Shown here: piece by piece, positions 34,566 through 47,465 of the stretch
Numbering within the stretch: the stretch's first letter is position 1
Layout of the letters: each line of letters opens with the position of its first letter
Source of the DNA: Pontederia crassipes
Lineage: Eukaryota; Streptophyta; Magnoliopsida; Commelinales; Pontederiaceae
DNA length: 64,000 bases
Direction: 5' to 3'
NCBI GenBank assembly: GCA_030549335.1
Contig: JAUKPH010000018.1
Span: forward strand, 2,976,001 to 3,040,000
Translations under genes and position numbers: made by a program
Notes under the pieces: model-generated
Databases searched by the model: none
What the model was told of the DNA's origin: nothing
What the model saw: only the letters and a program-made list of their open reading frames with translations

Positions 34566-35119
34566 TGTCACGGGGTCATTTTTTGCTCGATGACCTGTGC
34601 GGCGCCTAGATGTGCCCAACGTCTAGGCAAGCTCTTTTGAATGTTTTGCGGAAGCTTGCTTATGCCACTTTTCGAATGCCACAGTTTTTGGGACGCTCGG
34701 TCCCGAGCGGCCGCTTCTTCGGTGGAGGCGTTCGTAAATGAACGAGCACCTCGGCGGGACGCTCGATCTTCTTGGGATGCTTTGGGACGCTTTGGGATGC
34801 TCTTGCGGGTTGCCACCCCACGCTCGAGGCATGGTGCTAGATTTAAAGAAGCTTGAAATCTTTGTTGAATAAATAAGAATGATTACAAGGCTTCGGAGGA
34901 GGACTAGCGGGTCTCCCCTAATATACTGCAGGCCCGGGAGGCTTATATGCGACGTGTGATGTGGAGAACAAGCTAGGGGGTGCACTTTTGAAGGGTGTAG
35001 AAATTACAAAACTGCCACTATCACACTTGGAAATAAAACTAAGTACAAAAGTGGGTTGAAAAGGGAAAATTACATAAAGTAAGATAACTCGACGTGCCCC
35101 GGGGAAAGCCCCCGGGACA
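34566..35119 (-). repeat. 5' LTR of the gypsy element
   Basis: 554 bp, TGTC...GACA, clearly homologous to 29348-29946 with many transitions and one length difference. Confidence 0.92.
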
Positions 35120-35123
35120 CATG

Positions 35124-37798
35124 CACGTGAATGCATGTTTTAGTGTTAGAATAGTTTATATTTCTGTTAAGTGATTACAAATTTATGTGGAAAAATTATC
35201 AACATCTTTTCATTCATGTTTAGCATGCATTCATTCCACGGTTGTTATGTTCTCGATTTAGAATGCATGCTTTATTTCCAAAATACTATTTTTACAATTT
35301 CTCCACATATGTCAAACGAAAAAAAAATCAGAATCCTTTGTTCTCAAAATTCCATTACTACTTTATTGGCACTTAATCTACCTGTAAAAAAATTGAGTTG
35401 ACCAAAGGAGGAACGACATAAGCTATCCGACGATAGATGTGAGCATTATGACCAGAGCTACCCTCATCTAACCACTTGAGTAGTTCAATGAGGAAGGCAA
35501 TCAATTCTTCATACAACCCAATTCAAAATAGTGAGCAGCCCATAATTCCTTACACTAGTCAACAAGTTCTTCATTACATTGATAGAAAGGAAGCTTCCTG
35601 GGACCTACTGGAGAAAGAACAATGAAAAAATAGAACATGTAGCAACTTGGGAGAGGATATAAAGTAACTAGAGTAGAAGAGAAAGGGGGGATTCCATCAG
35701 AAAGAGAAGGGGGTAGAGGAGAGGGAAGGAAGAGATCGAGTTTATCTTAGATGTTGATAAACATGGGTGTCACATTCATGTGTAACTAAATCAGCTAGCT
35801 AGGACTGAAGGAGTTGTGAAGGATGTTGATTCTGAACTTATCTCTTGGGATTCGTGACAAGCAACAATTGATTTCTTTAGGTCTTGATTTTACTGTATCA
35901 TTGTTGAGTTCAATTTTATTGTTGTCATTGTGATTTGTCGAATGTGTTTTTACTATTTTGAAGAATCCATTACACCTTGACCCACAAGAGAAATTTACTT
36001 TTCAGCTTAAGCCTCCATGTTGAGAGGTGAAAAGCTCGAGTTGAATTCGTTTAGCAAGATGTGATGGGATTCGAACCATTTTTACTCTGATACCTGATTT
36101 TAAGAGGTGATTGATAGCTCAATCATCACATGCATGTTAAGAGACAATGTGATGATTGAGATACATTTGACTGTTTATAAATTGCATATTCCTTGAACAT
36201 CTTTTGATGTTTATTCCATTCGTTGTCTGAATTGTTCTTGGTCTCATAGAACTAGTGACATCCGAAGGGAGATCTACCCTCAGTTATTGCAAACACACCA
36301 AGAGGCGGAGAGGTGGTTGGGTTATGTCTAAGGTGTCACCGATGGCTAGCATTTAACTAGGCTGAGAAATCTGCTCGAAGTCTTCTATTTGCCTCGCCGA
36401 CATCTGACCTTGGTGATTCCACCCGAGAGGGATTATCATTGGTTGGGAGTCGGTATGGGTCGAGAGGTTGGCCGAACCCCAACTTACGTCTTTGGATTCT
36501 TGTAAGTTAGGGAATGTGGGGTATGTCGACACATACCCCATCTGGAAATTAGTATTTCCAATTGGCCCATCTTCAAGAGAGCATGGTAGACATGGTTTGA
36601 GAGATGACCCATGCATGTGGGTCCAACAATTAGTTTGCACAAGAGTGATATGATTATTTGATGACATCCGCTAGGAGAGTGAGGATGCACATGCATGGGG
36701 CATTTGTTGCTATTTTATCAATTTTATATTAGTTTAAGGAACGAAAGTCACGAAACAATACTCCTCTAAGTCCCGGTGTTCAAATTGGCATTTGATTTAT
36801 AGTATTTTCAATCCTTCTACCTCAACTTTCTTTTTCATGTAAAAAATCATTAAAAATTAGTGTAATTGTATGTTTCGTGACTCGTAGGATTAAATTATTT
36901 CCTTTATGTCTAGTTCTTCTAGTTCACTTTGTTTTTCACTTTTGATAAAGACTTCACGTCAAGCTCTTAGCAGTTTCTCTCGGAATGAACCTTAAGTATT
37001 ACACTGACCATTGTACAATTGCACCCTCATCGTGTGTGTTGAGAATTTATAAATTTTAAAGCTTATTCGAAATTTTTCTATGAAGTGGGGACACACGCTT
37101 GTGTGGGGGATACCTAGCTACATAGGGGCACTCAGCCTCTTGGTCATTCTTTTCCCACACGGATCACAACTTTTATATTATTTATACTATCATGACTTTT
37201 ATATTATTTTACGTCATTCCACTCAACTCTCACACATTGAAGTCACCACGAGTCACATATGTACTTACTATGATTCCAATTTAATTACCATTTAGCTTAT
37301 TTTGAGTTTTGGTTCTGCCATATAATTTCAAGGTTAATTAAGAACTTGGCACTTTAATTAATCTAAAAATTAATAAATTAAATAAAAACTTAAACATTTT
37401 TTTATTCCATCCTTGGTTATATTCAGAGTAAAAGATTTGATTGAATGAGTTATAGGATTGAGGTGTGACTCCATACCTACCCAAATGATAACATATCAAA
37501 GATTTTTGAAATAAAGTCATAATCTATTGATTGATTTATTATGCGGAGCTAGGGATTGCTTAAAATCAACTAATTAACCTAAAATTGAAAGTGTATTAAA
37601 AATAATAAATAAATAGAAGACATCATCAATTAAAAAACATATGCGACTTCTAGCTATTAGCCTACATCGATCATCATATATTCATAAGCTCAAAATTCTA
37701 AAAGACACTATTTGACTCAATTCTAGATAAACGACCCATCCACAACATTTGATAAGTCATAATTTTTCTAACCGGACAATATGCTATATATGTTTTTT
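35124..37798. other. intergenic DNA, no supported gene
   Basis: Frames of 60-104 codons here resemble no known protein. A strong hairpin is at 36118-36160. A sequence complementary to a degenerate primer-binding site (CTCTGATACC near 36086) hints at an old LTR junction on the minus strand, without other support. Confidence 0.4.
36118..36160. repeat. 14-bp perfect inverted repeat, 15-nt loop
   Basis: CTCAATCATCACAT (36118-36131) pairs perfectly with ATGTGATGATTGAG (36147-36160). No U-tract follows, and no RNA gene is implied. Confidence 0.7.
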
Positions 37799-38033
37799 TG
37801 TTAATTAGTTGGAACTCAATGCAAATATTGTGAAGTTGTTTTCCAAAGTCTTATTTAAGTCGTTGAGGTAGTTGGCCATAAATAGTAATAAATGTATTGA
37901 GAACTCCTTGTATGAAAGATCCTTTTTCTCTATGTTGGTTCCGTGGCGTCAACCCATCAATAATATTGCATAAGGTTTGAAGTTCTTGGTACAATTTCTA
38001 TGGTATCTTTTTAAAAATTCATGTCAATTAGTA
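37799..38033 (+). repeat. 5' LTR of the outer copia element
   Basis: 235 bp from TGTTAATTAGTTGG to ATTAGTA. Homologous to the 3' LTR once the SINE in the latter is removed (457 minus about 217 gives 240 bp). Confidence 0.78.
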
Positions 38034-38036
38034 ATA

Positions 38037-38048
38037 TGGTATGAGAGC
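38037..38048 (+). other. primer-binding site of the outer copia element
   Basis: TGGTATGAGAGC, one mismatch to TGGTATCAGAGC, three bases after the LTR. Confidence 0.78.
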
Positions 38049-38601
38049 TGAAAATGGATTATAGATCAATTAGTAGTGGCCTTCACTTAGAAAAGAGCTA
38101 AAGTTGGTAATTGTTCTAAAGTTCCTCATTATTGTTCTAGTTTCATAGCGACAACACCACTATTTGCATTGTAGAAATGGTGAAAACCTGAATTGATCAC
38201 CATGTGGCCAATATGGTAGGTATGGCAACTTCTTCCTCAAAGCAATTAAACAAAAAAAATGGAATATTGACATGGGTGCAATAGATAATTTGAAAACCAA
38301 TATAGATTAGTCGAAACTTGATAGAGATAAATGTATTATTCACAATGAAACTAGATAGATTACCTAATGGTCTAACTTCTTAGGTGACATATAAAGAGCA
38401 ATATGATGTGGGATCTAATCAATTGTTAAAGAAAATGCTATAAATACGAGATTTCAAATTCCATCTTATGTATGCATCAAAGTTAGCAATAGATTTGGTT
38501 TGTTCAATCACCTTTTTAACTTAACTTGTGTATATTTTAGGACCATTCTCATGTACTGTTGAAGGCGATTGGTAAGCAGATGGAAAGCTTATACATTTTA
38601 A

Positions 38602-39670
38602 TGTTGGAAATGGTGGGTAGATGGAAAGAGAAGAAATAAAGATCAAAACTTCGATGCATTGACGAATCATTATATTTAGAGAATTATTTGTCCACACACG
38701 AAGTTTGCTATTGAGTTTGCGACAATAATGCTCCAATGATACAACAAAATCATTGAGTTTATCAACGAGCATGGTTCAGGACGACCCAAACTAGACCAAC
38801 CTGACTCTTCGAGAAATATTTCCGACCCGGTATTAACCGATTTGGTACCGATCCCAAGTTGGAGATTTTGGTCAATTCCGAGTCAGGACCATATCCATAG
38901 CTAAAAAAATCTAACCCAAGATCCAGTGTAATTAAAAATAAAAATATTATTATAATAATATATTAAAGTTATATAGTTCTTAAATATCCTAATATAATTC
39001 ACCTAAGCTCAGTTAGTTCCTAATTCATAAATAAAAATATAATTATAATAATAAATTAAATTACATAAACTCTAATGTAATTGTAATAATATTGAGTAAT
39101 TTAATTTTAATTAATTCGTAATTTTATTTTTGGTTTTTCGGGTCTGACCTGATCTTGTTACTAGCTGGGATTGGTACTAGCATCGATTTTAAAATTTTCA
39201 AACTTGCATAAATCAGGTTAGGACCAGACCAAGATTGATAACTCAATATCTTATTTTAATAATTTACAATGACTTGAATGCATTTTTATATAGTGTACAC
39301 ATAGTGCTCATTACATTTTCATCATTCTATATACGATTGAAAATGCATGAAGGGGAAGTCTTGAAAGGCTACTTCACAAAGCGATGCAACTAGTGTTTTT
39401 TATCTAAAAAAATACACATTAATGAAAGGATTCAGTTAGTTCCTTGTTATGTACGGACACACATAATGATGAAAGCACATATCAATTCAAGCATGAACAC
39501 ATTTCTTCAAATGTGAACACATCTCTTCAAATTTTATCAGTCTCTTCATTTGAGAACATTTTTTCAAATGTGAATACATCTCTTCAAAAGATGAAACTCT
39601 ATGTTTGGGAACACTCTTACCTTAATGAGATAACTCATATTGTACCGTTTCACTTATAACACATGTGAAC
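38602..39670. repeat. long direct repeat, copy A (interrupted)
   Basis: Starts TGTTGGAAATGGTGGGTAGATGG. Blocks shared with copy B include ACACGAAGTTTG, CATTGAGTT-ATCAAC, TACAATGACTTGAAT, GATGCA-CTAGT and CATTTCACTTATAAC-CATGTGAAC. Copy A is split by an unrelated insertion of about 470 bp (about 38772-39240). Probably LTRs of a small element nested in the outer copia element. Confidence 0.65.
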
Positions 39671-40133
39671 AAGCATTTTCAAAGACATGTTAATTTATAT
39701 AATCAATTAACTAGCCACATAAGAAATCAAAATAAACAAATTCAATTTCAAAAAATCATAGGCATATTCACAACTTTCATAAATTGATCAAATCAAATAG
39801 AAATTATTGTCACATACAAAATGTGAATTATATAGCCTAAACAAATATATTAATATATCATTTTCTTCTCATCACATAACTCAAATCAGTTCAAAACACA
39901 ATCAAAATTGGTAGTTTTGAACAAGAAGTAAAATTGAGAACATTTATTATAATAATGTTTATTATACTAGAAAAGAAGTAATGTCAAATTATACTTTTTG
40001 AATAGAGGTGAATATGAAAGCATACTTTAGTTAATGAATTTACAAACCAAAATGAATGAATTTCACATACCATTGAAGCATCATCTTATGAGTAACATTA
40101 ATTTCTTTAGCCATCTCAACAAGATAATTAAAT

Positions 40134-40690
40134 TGTTAAAAATATTGGATAGATGGAAAGAAAAAAAAAAGATCAAGACTTGAGGCACAATAAATCTCTG
40201 TCATTAGAGAATTATTTATTTCCACACGAAGTTTGTTATTGGTTTTATTGTAATAATACTCTCATAGTACAACAAAGTCATTGAGTTCATCAACTAACAA
40301 CTGTTGGAAAACTTAATCTCTTATTCTAGTAATATACAATGACTTGAATACATTTTAATATTTTTACACAATATTGAAAAGTTGCTTCATGAATGGATGC
40401 ATCTAGTATCTTTTCATCCAAAAAAACACAATTATTATAAAAGGGTTCACTTAATTCCTTTTCATATAAGGACACATCTTATGGAGAAAGGATATTTATT
40501 CATATGTGAACACATCTTAAAGGGTATATTGTATGATGAAAGGATGCATATATTCAAGTATAAATGCATCTCTTCAAATATGAACATGTCCCTTCACTTA
40601 TGAAAAGATACAACTCTACATTTGAAAACACTCTTTAATTAGTGAGATAACTCATTCATTGCACCATTTCACTTATAACCCATGTGAACT
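40134..40690. repeat. long direct repeat, copy B
   Basis: Starts TGTTAAAAATATTGGATAGATGG, parallel to copy A at 38602, and ends near CATGTGAAC. Both copies contain internal GAACACATCTCTTCAAAT-like short repeats. The ~460 bp between the two copies shows no coding signal. Confidence 0.65.
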
Positions 40691-41089
40691 TATCTTTTTC
40701 ATTCAATATTATAGTAATTTACTAATAAAAATATGTGAAATTAACTTTCATACTTAACCAATCAGTATGAACACCTTTTCAATGTTCACCAAATAATATA
40801 TTTGAAATTTGTAACTTTCAAATTTCAACATTTGGTACAAGGAAGAGGAGGTTCAGAGAATGCTAAGATAGACATAGCAGAAGCAACACACATAATGAAT
40901 CATAGTTGTGGCATAGTAGACTTGTTCATATACCAAGTAAATAAATTCAAACATTTTTGTTGATGTTAAGATAGATACAAAACTAGATCATGTTTCTTAT
41001 AGTATTTGTTCATTGGCTAAAAAAATGAGGCTTCTTTTTCATTATAGTTAATTCAATATTGCTATTCTTGTGCATATGGATGCAGGGGA

Positions 41090-41700
41090 TTCATACGAAA
41101 ACTAAATCTATAATGGATATAAATTGTTGTCGATGATTTCACAAGAATGTCATGGGTATTCCTTTTATGAAACTAAAAGGTGGTGCAAGATAAATAATTT
41201 GTTCTACTAGTTGAAACACAATTCTTGTGTTCAAAAGGAGTGATTCATCAAAGTTCTCATCCTTATAATCTTTGAAAAAAAATGGAGTGGTTTAAAGGCA
41301 GCTTTTTTATTATATAAGTAATCGTTATGATATATTTACCTCAAAAGTAAATTGGAACTATCGTTCACCTTTCAAGTTGATTATCACAAGACCTTTGATT
41401 GCTTCTACTATGCTACCAATCTTGTGTCCCATAATAATTTTGTCGGTTGAGCCATATAAAAACCTTCATAATAATTTTTAATATGTGCTTCTTGGATGTG
41501 CACAGTTCAAAAAGGTTACAAGCGACTCAATATAAAAACCATGAACATTTTCATAAACCGCAATGTGAAGTATTTTGAATAAAAGTGTTTCATTGTTATT
41601 TATTTTCAGCCATCTCGACATTCTTCTTCTTTGAAATCCCCTTCATTTGATACAAATAAAAAATGATGCAAATCCTTTTGATCCCATGGTTATTACCGTT
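41090..41700 (+). pseudogene. integrase remnant of the outer copia element
   Basis: In one frame near 41128-41172 the text reads IVVDDFTRMSWVFLL, the copia integrase core around the second catalytic Asp. Further on, TFDCFYYATNLVSHNNF and KGYKRLNIKT in shifting frames match the copia integrase tail (F-G-C-x-C-Y-A and K-G-Y-K-x-L). Many stops. Confidence 0.65.
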
Positions 41701-41889
41701 AATCCTTCAGTTCTGATTGATGCAATTTTCAATCTTTCACCTAATTCTTTACAATCTCATTTGGATTGTTCTATTATTCGTTCCATGTCTACTTATGACT
41801 CTCCCATTGCTTCAGTACATGCCTACCTCATAGAACTGGAGAACAATTAAGCGTCAAGCATGGTTGAAAGATATTGTTACTTAGACTAT

Positions 41890-42677
41890 GTGTTCATCCA
41901 CTCATCCTATGTTAAACTTTATATGTTATTCCAACTTATCTTCCGCATGCTCAACCTTCATACATACAAGATCAACAGTCAATGAACCTAACTCATTCTA
42001 TGAGGCTTCCAAAGAAGATGGATCTATTGATTTTAATAACGCTTGGGAAATTGTTGAATTATCTCTTGGTAGAAAATTGATTGGCTACAAGTGGATTTAT
42101 AAGATTAAACTCCATGTTAATGGTGAGGTCGAAAGGTATGTCTTGGTTGGTGTCTAAAGTATATAGTTAGGTCATTGATTTTGACTACATTGGAACCTTC
42201 TCTCTAGCAACTAAAATCATGATCATCAACGTAGTTCATGTTGTTTATGCTCAAAACAAGCAACCCTTATTTCACCTTGAGATTACTAAAGTATTTCTCA
42301 ATCGCAATTTTTACATGATGTTATCTTCTAGGTTTCATTGCTAGGGGAACATCTTATGTAGACATTTGAAATTCTTATATGGACTATAACAATCATTTGT
42401 TGCTTGCAAATAGCTACACGCAAAGTAGATTGGACTACCCTATGTTTAGCAAGAGAGTGAATAGGCATGCAATAGTGTTGTTGATAAATGTAGATGAATT
42501 GGCATATAGTAGTGTTGTTGATATATGTACATGACATTTTGGTTAGTTGTGCTAGTGAATAGCTACAAGGTAGTCAATAATTATTGCAAGCCAACTTTAG
42601 GATCAAAGATTTAGACTTTCTTGGAACTGATATTTTAAGATCAAAAGAAGGCATATAGTAATGACATAAAGGAAATA
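41890..42677 (+). pseudogene. reverse transcriptase remnant of the outer copia element, cut by an insertion
   Basis: EPNSFYEASK, AWEIVELSLGRKLIGYKWIY and KIKLHVNGEVERY are the N-terminal hallmarks of copia reverse transcriptase. FDYIGTFSLATKIMIINVV, and later FRIKDLDFLGTDILRSKEG in other frames, continue it. The text stops at 42677, where the inner LTR begins. Confidence 0.8.
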
Positions 42678-43520
42678 TGCTAAGTGGTCCCCTTCATGTG
42701 GAAATTTCACTCATGCTCACTGGTGAGCTTTTGGTATTTTGTGTTTAAGCTTGCGTAACTAAAATGAGGAAAAGAGGAAAATGAAAAAGGGTTGGCTAAA
42801 AACTCATTATGTGTGAGCTATGTAGTGTGCTCAATTGTTGCTCAATGTTACGAGTGTGTGAGCTACCATTGTAGTTTTTTCCATTCTAGAAAAACTACTA
42901 TTGTAGAGTTCTTCTCCTTTGTGAGATATTGTTGCCAATTGGAGAACGAAGAGAGTAGTGTTGTCCTTTATATGTTCTTGGTGGATAAAAAAGAGGAGAA
43001 AGGAAGGCTTCGTGATTCCCTCAAGATCTCAACATCAAGTCTCCAAAGAACTTATTGGGGCTTCACTTTGGTTACATTCTTTCACATTTTTGGTTTTGTC
43101 TTGTTGAATTGGTCTAAGATGAAAGTTTGCTTTGTGTAAAGCATGTTGTGGAAGAACATGTTGATATAGTGAAACTTTGGATTGATCTTGACCTCATGAT
43201 TTTTTACCCTTTTAATTTTGAAGAGTTTTTTTAGATTAAAGTTGTTGTGTGCATATGTGTTTTTTGTGCTATGTTGAAATTTTGGTTTTGTACCATTTCT
43301 GATTTTCCATCAAGAGTTATGCTTAAGTATTGTTTAGTTTCAGCTAAAGCAATGACTATGTCTTGGGTTTGTTCCATGTGCAACTGTGAAAGGTGTATGC
43401 CTAGACTTCCATTAATTTGTGATAGTGCAAGGTGTATGCTTAGTTTATAGTCAATTTATCATATAGAAGGTCTACCTTAGTTATAGTCTTTTGCATTTGT
43501 GCTTTGAGCCTAACAAATCA
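42678..43520 (+). repeat. 5' LTR of the inner copia element
   Basis: TGCTAAGTGGTCCCC...AAATCA, homologous throughout to 46622-47465. A degenerate primer-binding-like TATTAGAGT follows. Confidence 0.8.
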
Positions 43521-43534
43521 AGTATTAGAGTAAA

Positions 43535-44130
43535 GGTTATGGCTAAAAAGATGGATTTTGACACTAGCGGGATGATTAGTCTGAATGCGACTAATTACAA
43601 TCCGTGACAAAACAAGATGAAAAATTTGTTCTTTGTGAAGGCAATGCATCTTCAAGTGTTTGCAACATAGAAGCCAAATGCTAAAACTAATGAAGAATGA
43701 GATTTGAGCACGATCAAATTTGTGAATTCGTACGGCAGTTTATAGACGATAATATCTACAATCATATACAAAATGAAAATCATGTTAGGGCACTTTGGAA
43801 CCAACTTGAAAATCTATATGCATACAAAAACAAAGAACAATAAGTTATTTTTGCACAGACTATTGATGTGGTTGAGGTTAAAATATGACAGCTCAGTTTC
43901 GTACCATTGGAATGATTTTCAAGGGGTTACTAGCCAGTTGTCAGGCATGAGAGCCAAGTTTGAGGATGAGATTTGGGGTCTTTTCTTGAACGTCACTCTA
44001 CCTGATAGTTGTGAGACTTTTAAAATTTCTCTTACCAACTCTGCACCAAATGGGGTTGTTTCTTTGAAAACATTTAAGGCAATTGTATGGAATGAAGAGA
44101 TGAGGAGAAAGTCTTTTCTTCATAATTAGA
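43535..44130 (+). pseudogene. copia gag remnant of the inner element
   Basis: Begins at an ATG just after the primer-binding remnant. ATNYN-P-x-K-KMKNLFFVKAM-like text, then an ALWNQLENLYAYKTKNNKLF-type region and LPDSCETFKISLTNSAPNGV match the copia gag (UBN2-type) core. Two stops break the N-terminal half. Confidence 0.8.
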
Positions 44131-44219
44131 TGTTCTAGTTATTGAGAATATAGGGAATAACGAAAATATGAATGAGAGAGTGGAGATGAAAGTATAAGAA
44201 AATTAAGATCCAAACATAA

Positions 44220-44640
44220 GAATATGAAGTGTCACCACTATAGTAAAAGAGTCACATTAAGAAGTATTATGTTTTCAGCTGAAAAGGGAAAACAAAAAGG
44301 GAGAGAAGCAAGAAAAAAATGTGCAACAGATGTTGCTCAATTGCTCAACATGAGCTTCTCATTGTTTGTGAAAGTGATCAAGTTAATGTTACACAGAGTG
44401 AGACTTCTTGGTTAGTTGACAATGGGTCTACTCTTCATGTTACTTCTCACAAGGAGTTCTTCATTTTTTATATGCCCGCTGATTTTGGCACCTTGAAGAT
44501 GGGAAATGAGTCTATTTCTCATGGTGTGGGCATGGACAATGTGGTATTATAAATTGAAAATGGAACTCACTTGACACAGGTTGCGTTTATTACATTGCAT
44601 TCAAAATTACCGAACAATGTGGATTGCCTCTTAGAAAAGT
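44220..44640 (+). pseudogene. zinc knuckle remnant and copia protease
   Basis: KCHHYSKRVTLRS is a degraded knuckle. A frame change leads to SWLVDNGSTLHVTSHKEFF and LKMGNESISHGVGMDNVVL, the copia protease with its D-x-G active site and the K-M-G-N strand. Confidence 0.8.
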
Positions 44641-45139
44641 ATGCATAAGTAATGTATATGACAATTCATATTAGTTATTTGTAATAAATAAATATTTATG
44701 AGTTAATATACATTTTTTACCAATATAACCCTAATCAAAATAAGTCCATAAACTTAAATCACAAACACTATTTTCACACATAAAATTAAAATTGATAAAA
44801 TAATTAGTATACTTTTTAAAATATGATAATACTATATTCATAATAATTAACTAAAATTTATTTGATTAATTTTATAATTAATTTAATTACTTTCATAATT
44901 TTTTAATTATTTTTCTAATTTATTTAAATAAAACTTCAAAGGACAAATGTGAAAAGTGAAATTAAAAAGATTGCAACTCAAGTGACCATTTTCATCACTT
45001 CGATTAACAATCTACATTGCTACTTCATAGACAATGTGGATTGTCTAAGCAATCAAAATTATCCAAGATAATATGGTGAGCCTATGTAATTTAATACAAT
45101 GTTATCTAGTAATCTACAATGATTACTTATGGAGAAATG

Positions 45140-46560
45140 CTCCCTTAGAGATGTGAAGTCAATGAAGGACAATGTAACATTTTCAGCGATGAAAAATGAA
45201 AGCTATTAAAGGCTTGGTAGTGGTCCCGAGTAGAAATGTGACAATAATCTTTATGTTATGCAAACATCAATATCCAGGAATACAATGCATGTAATTAAGA
45301 ATGAAAAGTTCATAGAATTGTGGCACAGGGGCTCGACCATATGAGTGAAAAATAATTGCAATGTTTGGTGAAGAATAATTTGCTTCCAAGTGTGAATAGA
45401 TATAAGTTTGGAGTGCAACTATTGTATGAATGAAAAGTAAAGAGTTTCTTTCAAAAGTCACTCACTATCAAGAAAGTTGTGGCTACTAGAGTTGAACCAT
45501 ACTAATGTATGTGAACCTTTGAAGACTAATTCATTGCGTGATACTCTTTACTTTTTCACCTTTATTGATGACTACTTTAGAAAAGTGTGGGTTTATAAAC
45601 TTGAAAAGAAAGGATCAGGTCCTTGGAGTCTTCAAGAAATTTCATGCACTAGTGGAGAGGCAAATTGACTAGAAATTAAAGTATGTCCGCAGCAATAATG
45701 AAGGTGAGTATTAAGTACATTAGCCCATTTAATAATATTGTAGGACCAATGAAATAAGGCACTAGAAGATATCTCCAAATACTCGTTAACTAAATAGTGA
45801 AGCAAAGATGATGAATAAGACGCTGATTGAGAGAGTCATTTGTATACTACTAGAGGCAAAGTTGCATATTTTCTTTTGATGTGAGGCATTGTATACAACT
45901 GCACATGTAGTAAATTTGTCTCCACGTGTCATCATGGATGGTGATGTTCTAGACAAAATTTAGTTTTTAAATAATGTTTCTTCTTAACATTTGTGTGTGT
46001 TTGGCTATAAGACTTTTGTCCATATTCCAACAGATGAAAAGTTCAAGCTGGAATCAATAAGAATATAATGTCTTTTCCTTGGATATAGCTATGATGAGTT
46101 TGGTTACATATTGTATGATCCAATTAAGAAAAAACTTGTAAGGGTTGACCATTGAAGATATATAGAAAAATTAGTTTTCGGATAGCTACAAGTCATTTGA
46201 TGTGGAGTTTGTACCATTTGTAGTGTGGTTTCTGATGTGATTTTCGATGACACAAAGATTGGCTTACCAAGCCAAGGAGAGGAGGAAGTTACAACTGACC
46301 CTCCTATTGATGATGATGGCATGACAGGAGGCTAGCACATCATCAGATCCTCAACGCAACTCTACGAGAAGAGGCGTCCCTCCATCAGGTAACTTGTACA
46401 TGATTATGTCTTGTTGGCTGATAATGATGAGCCTAGATGTTTTGTAAAGCCCTTAACAAACACACAAAATAATAGATGGACTGAGGCTATGGAGGATGAG
46501 ATGTAGTAACTTTATAGTGGCAAGACTTTGAAGTTTATGATATTGCCTAAAGTGAAATTT
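45140..46560 (+). pseudogene. copia pre-integrase and integrase remnant of the inner element
   Basis: ELWHRGLDHMSEK and LQCLVKNNLLPS form the pre-integrase zinc region. NTNVCEPLKTNSLRDTLYFF-like text and TFIDDYFRKVWVYKLEKK carry the catalytic core. GYKTFVHIPTDEKFKLES and LGYSYDEFGYILYDP match the tail. RCFVKPLTNT-NNRWTEAMEDEM is the edge of RT. Multiple stops and frameshifts. Confidence 0.78.
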
Positions 46561-46621
46561 AAATGTTGTTGCTCCATTACAGGCTGGGAGCAATTCCCAC
46601 ATCGTTGCTGACGGAGTGATT

Positions 46622-47465
46622 TGTTGAATGGTCCCCTCCATGTGAGAATTTTGCCCATGCTCATCGGTAAACTTTTTCGTATTTTGTGTTTGAGCTTTAT
46701 GTAACTGAAATGATGGAAAAAGAGGAAGTAAAAAAGCATTGACTAAAAACCCATTCGTTGTGAGTTTTGTAGTGTGCTGCTCAATATTGTGTGTGTATGA
46801 GTTGTCACTATTATTTTTTCCATTCTAGAAGAACTACTACTCTAGGGTTCTTCATCTCCTTTGTGAAATGTTGCTACTGGTTGGAGAAGGAAGCAAGATA
46901 ATATTGCTGCCCTTTGTATGTTATTGGTGGAGGAGGAGGAGGAGACAGGAAGGTTGCATAGTTCCTTCAAGATCTCAACATCAAGTTTTCCAAAGAAGTT
47001 GTTGGGTGCTTCACTTTGGTGGCATTCTTTCACATTTTTTATTTCATCTTGTTGCATTAGTGTAAGATGAAAGTTTGCTTTGTGTAAAGCTTGTTGTGAA
47101 AGAACATTTTCATATAGTGTAGCTTTGGGTTGATTTCGACTCGTGGTTTTTTATCCTCTTAATTCTGAGGGATTTTTGACACATTAAAATTGTTGTGTTA
47201 TGTTGCAATTTTGGTTCTATGTCATTTCTGATTTTCCATCTACATAGAGCAAGAGTTACACCTAAGTCTCATTTAGTTTTAGCTAAAGCAACAACTACAC
47301 TTAGACTTTGTTTCGTGTGCAACTAGGAAAGGTGCATGCCTAAACTTTGGCTAGTTCGTGATGGTGCAAGGTGTACACATAATTTATAGTCAATTTACAG
47401 TATAGAAGGTCTCCGCTTAATTTATAGTCTTCCACATTTGTGCTTTGGGTCCTGCAAAATATGCA
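46622..47465 (+). repeat. 3' LTR of the inner copia element
   Basis: TGTTGAATGGTCCCC...ATATGCA, homologous to 42678-43520. Confidence 0.8.

Larger units (their letters stand above)
29348..35119 (-). mobile_element. Ty3/gypsy chromovirus-type LTR retrotransposon, complete ends, degenerate coding
   Basis: A 5.8-kb element on the minus strand. The 5' LTR is 34566-35119 and the 3' LTR 29348-29946 (TGTC...GACA). TGGTATCAGAGC (34552-34563) lies next to the 5' LTR, and a polypurine tract (AGTGGGGGAGAA on the minus strand) sits at 29947-29958. CATG flanks both ends (29344-29347 and 35120-35123). Order gag - protease - reverse transcriptase - RNase H - integrase - chromodomain fits gypsy chromoviruses; the small size suggests the Reina clade (inference). 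At least five in-frame stops and several frameshifts break the polyprotein. It is far more GC-rich than its surroundings. Confidence 0.93.
42678..47465 (+). mobile_element. inner copia element, reverse transcriptase region missing
   Basis: Two ~843-bp direct LTRs (42678-43520 and 46622-47465) bracket gag, protease and integrase remnants in copia order. Integrase text runs to the start of RT (RWTEAMEDEM) and then goes directly into the 3' LTR, so RT and RNase H have been deleted. It sits inside the RT remnant of the outer element. No clear target duplication was found. Confidence 0.8.

Noticed and set aside
36080..36100. CTCTGATACC, a possible minus-strand primer-binding site
   Set aside because: No LTR end or internal coding region could be paired with it.
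42792..43139. 115-codon plus-strand frame
   Set aside because: Lies wholly inside an LTR of the inner copia element.
46842..47065. Overlapping frames on both strands in the inner 3' LTR
   Set aside because: LTR sequence; the paralogous LTR does not keep the frames.
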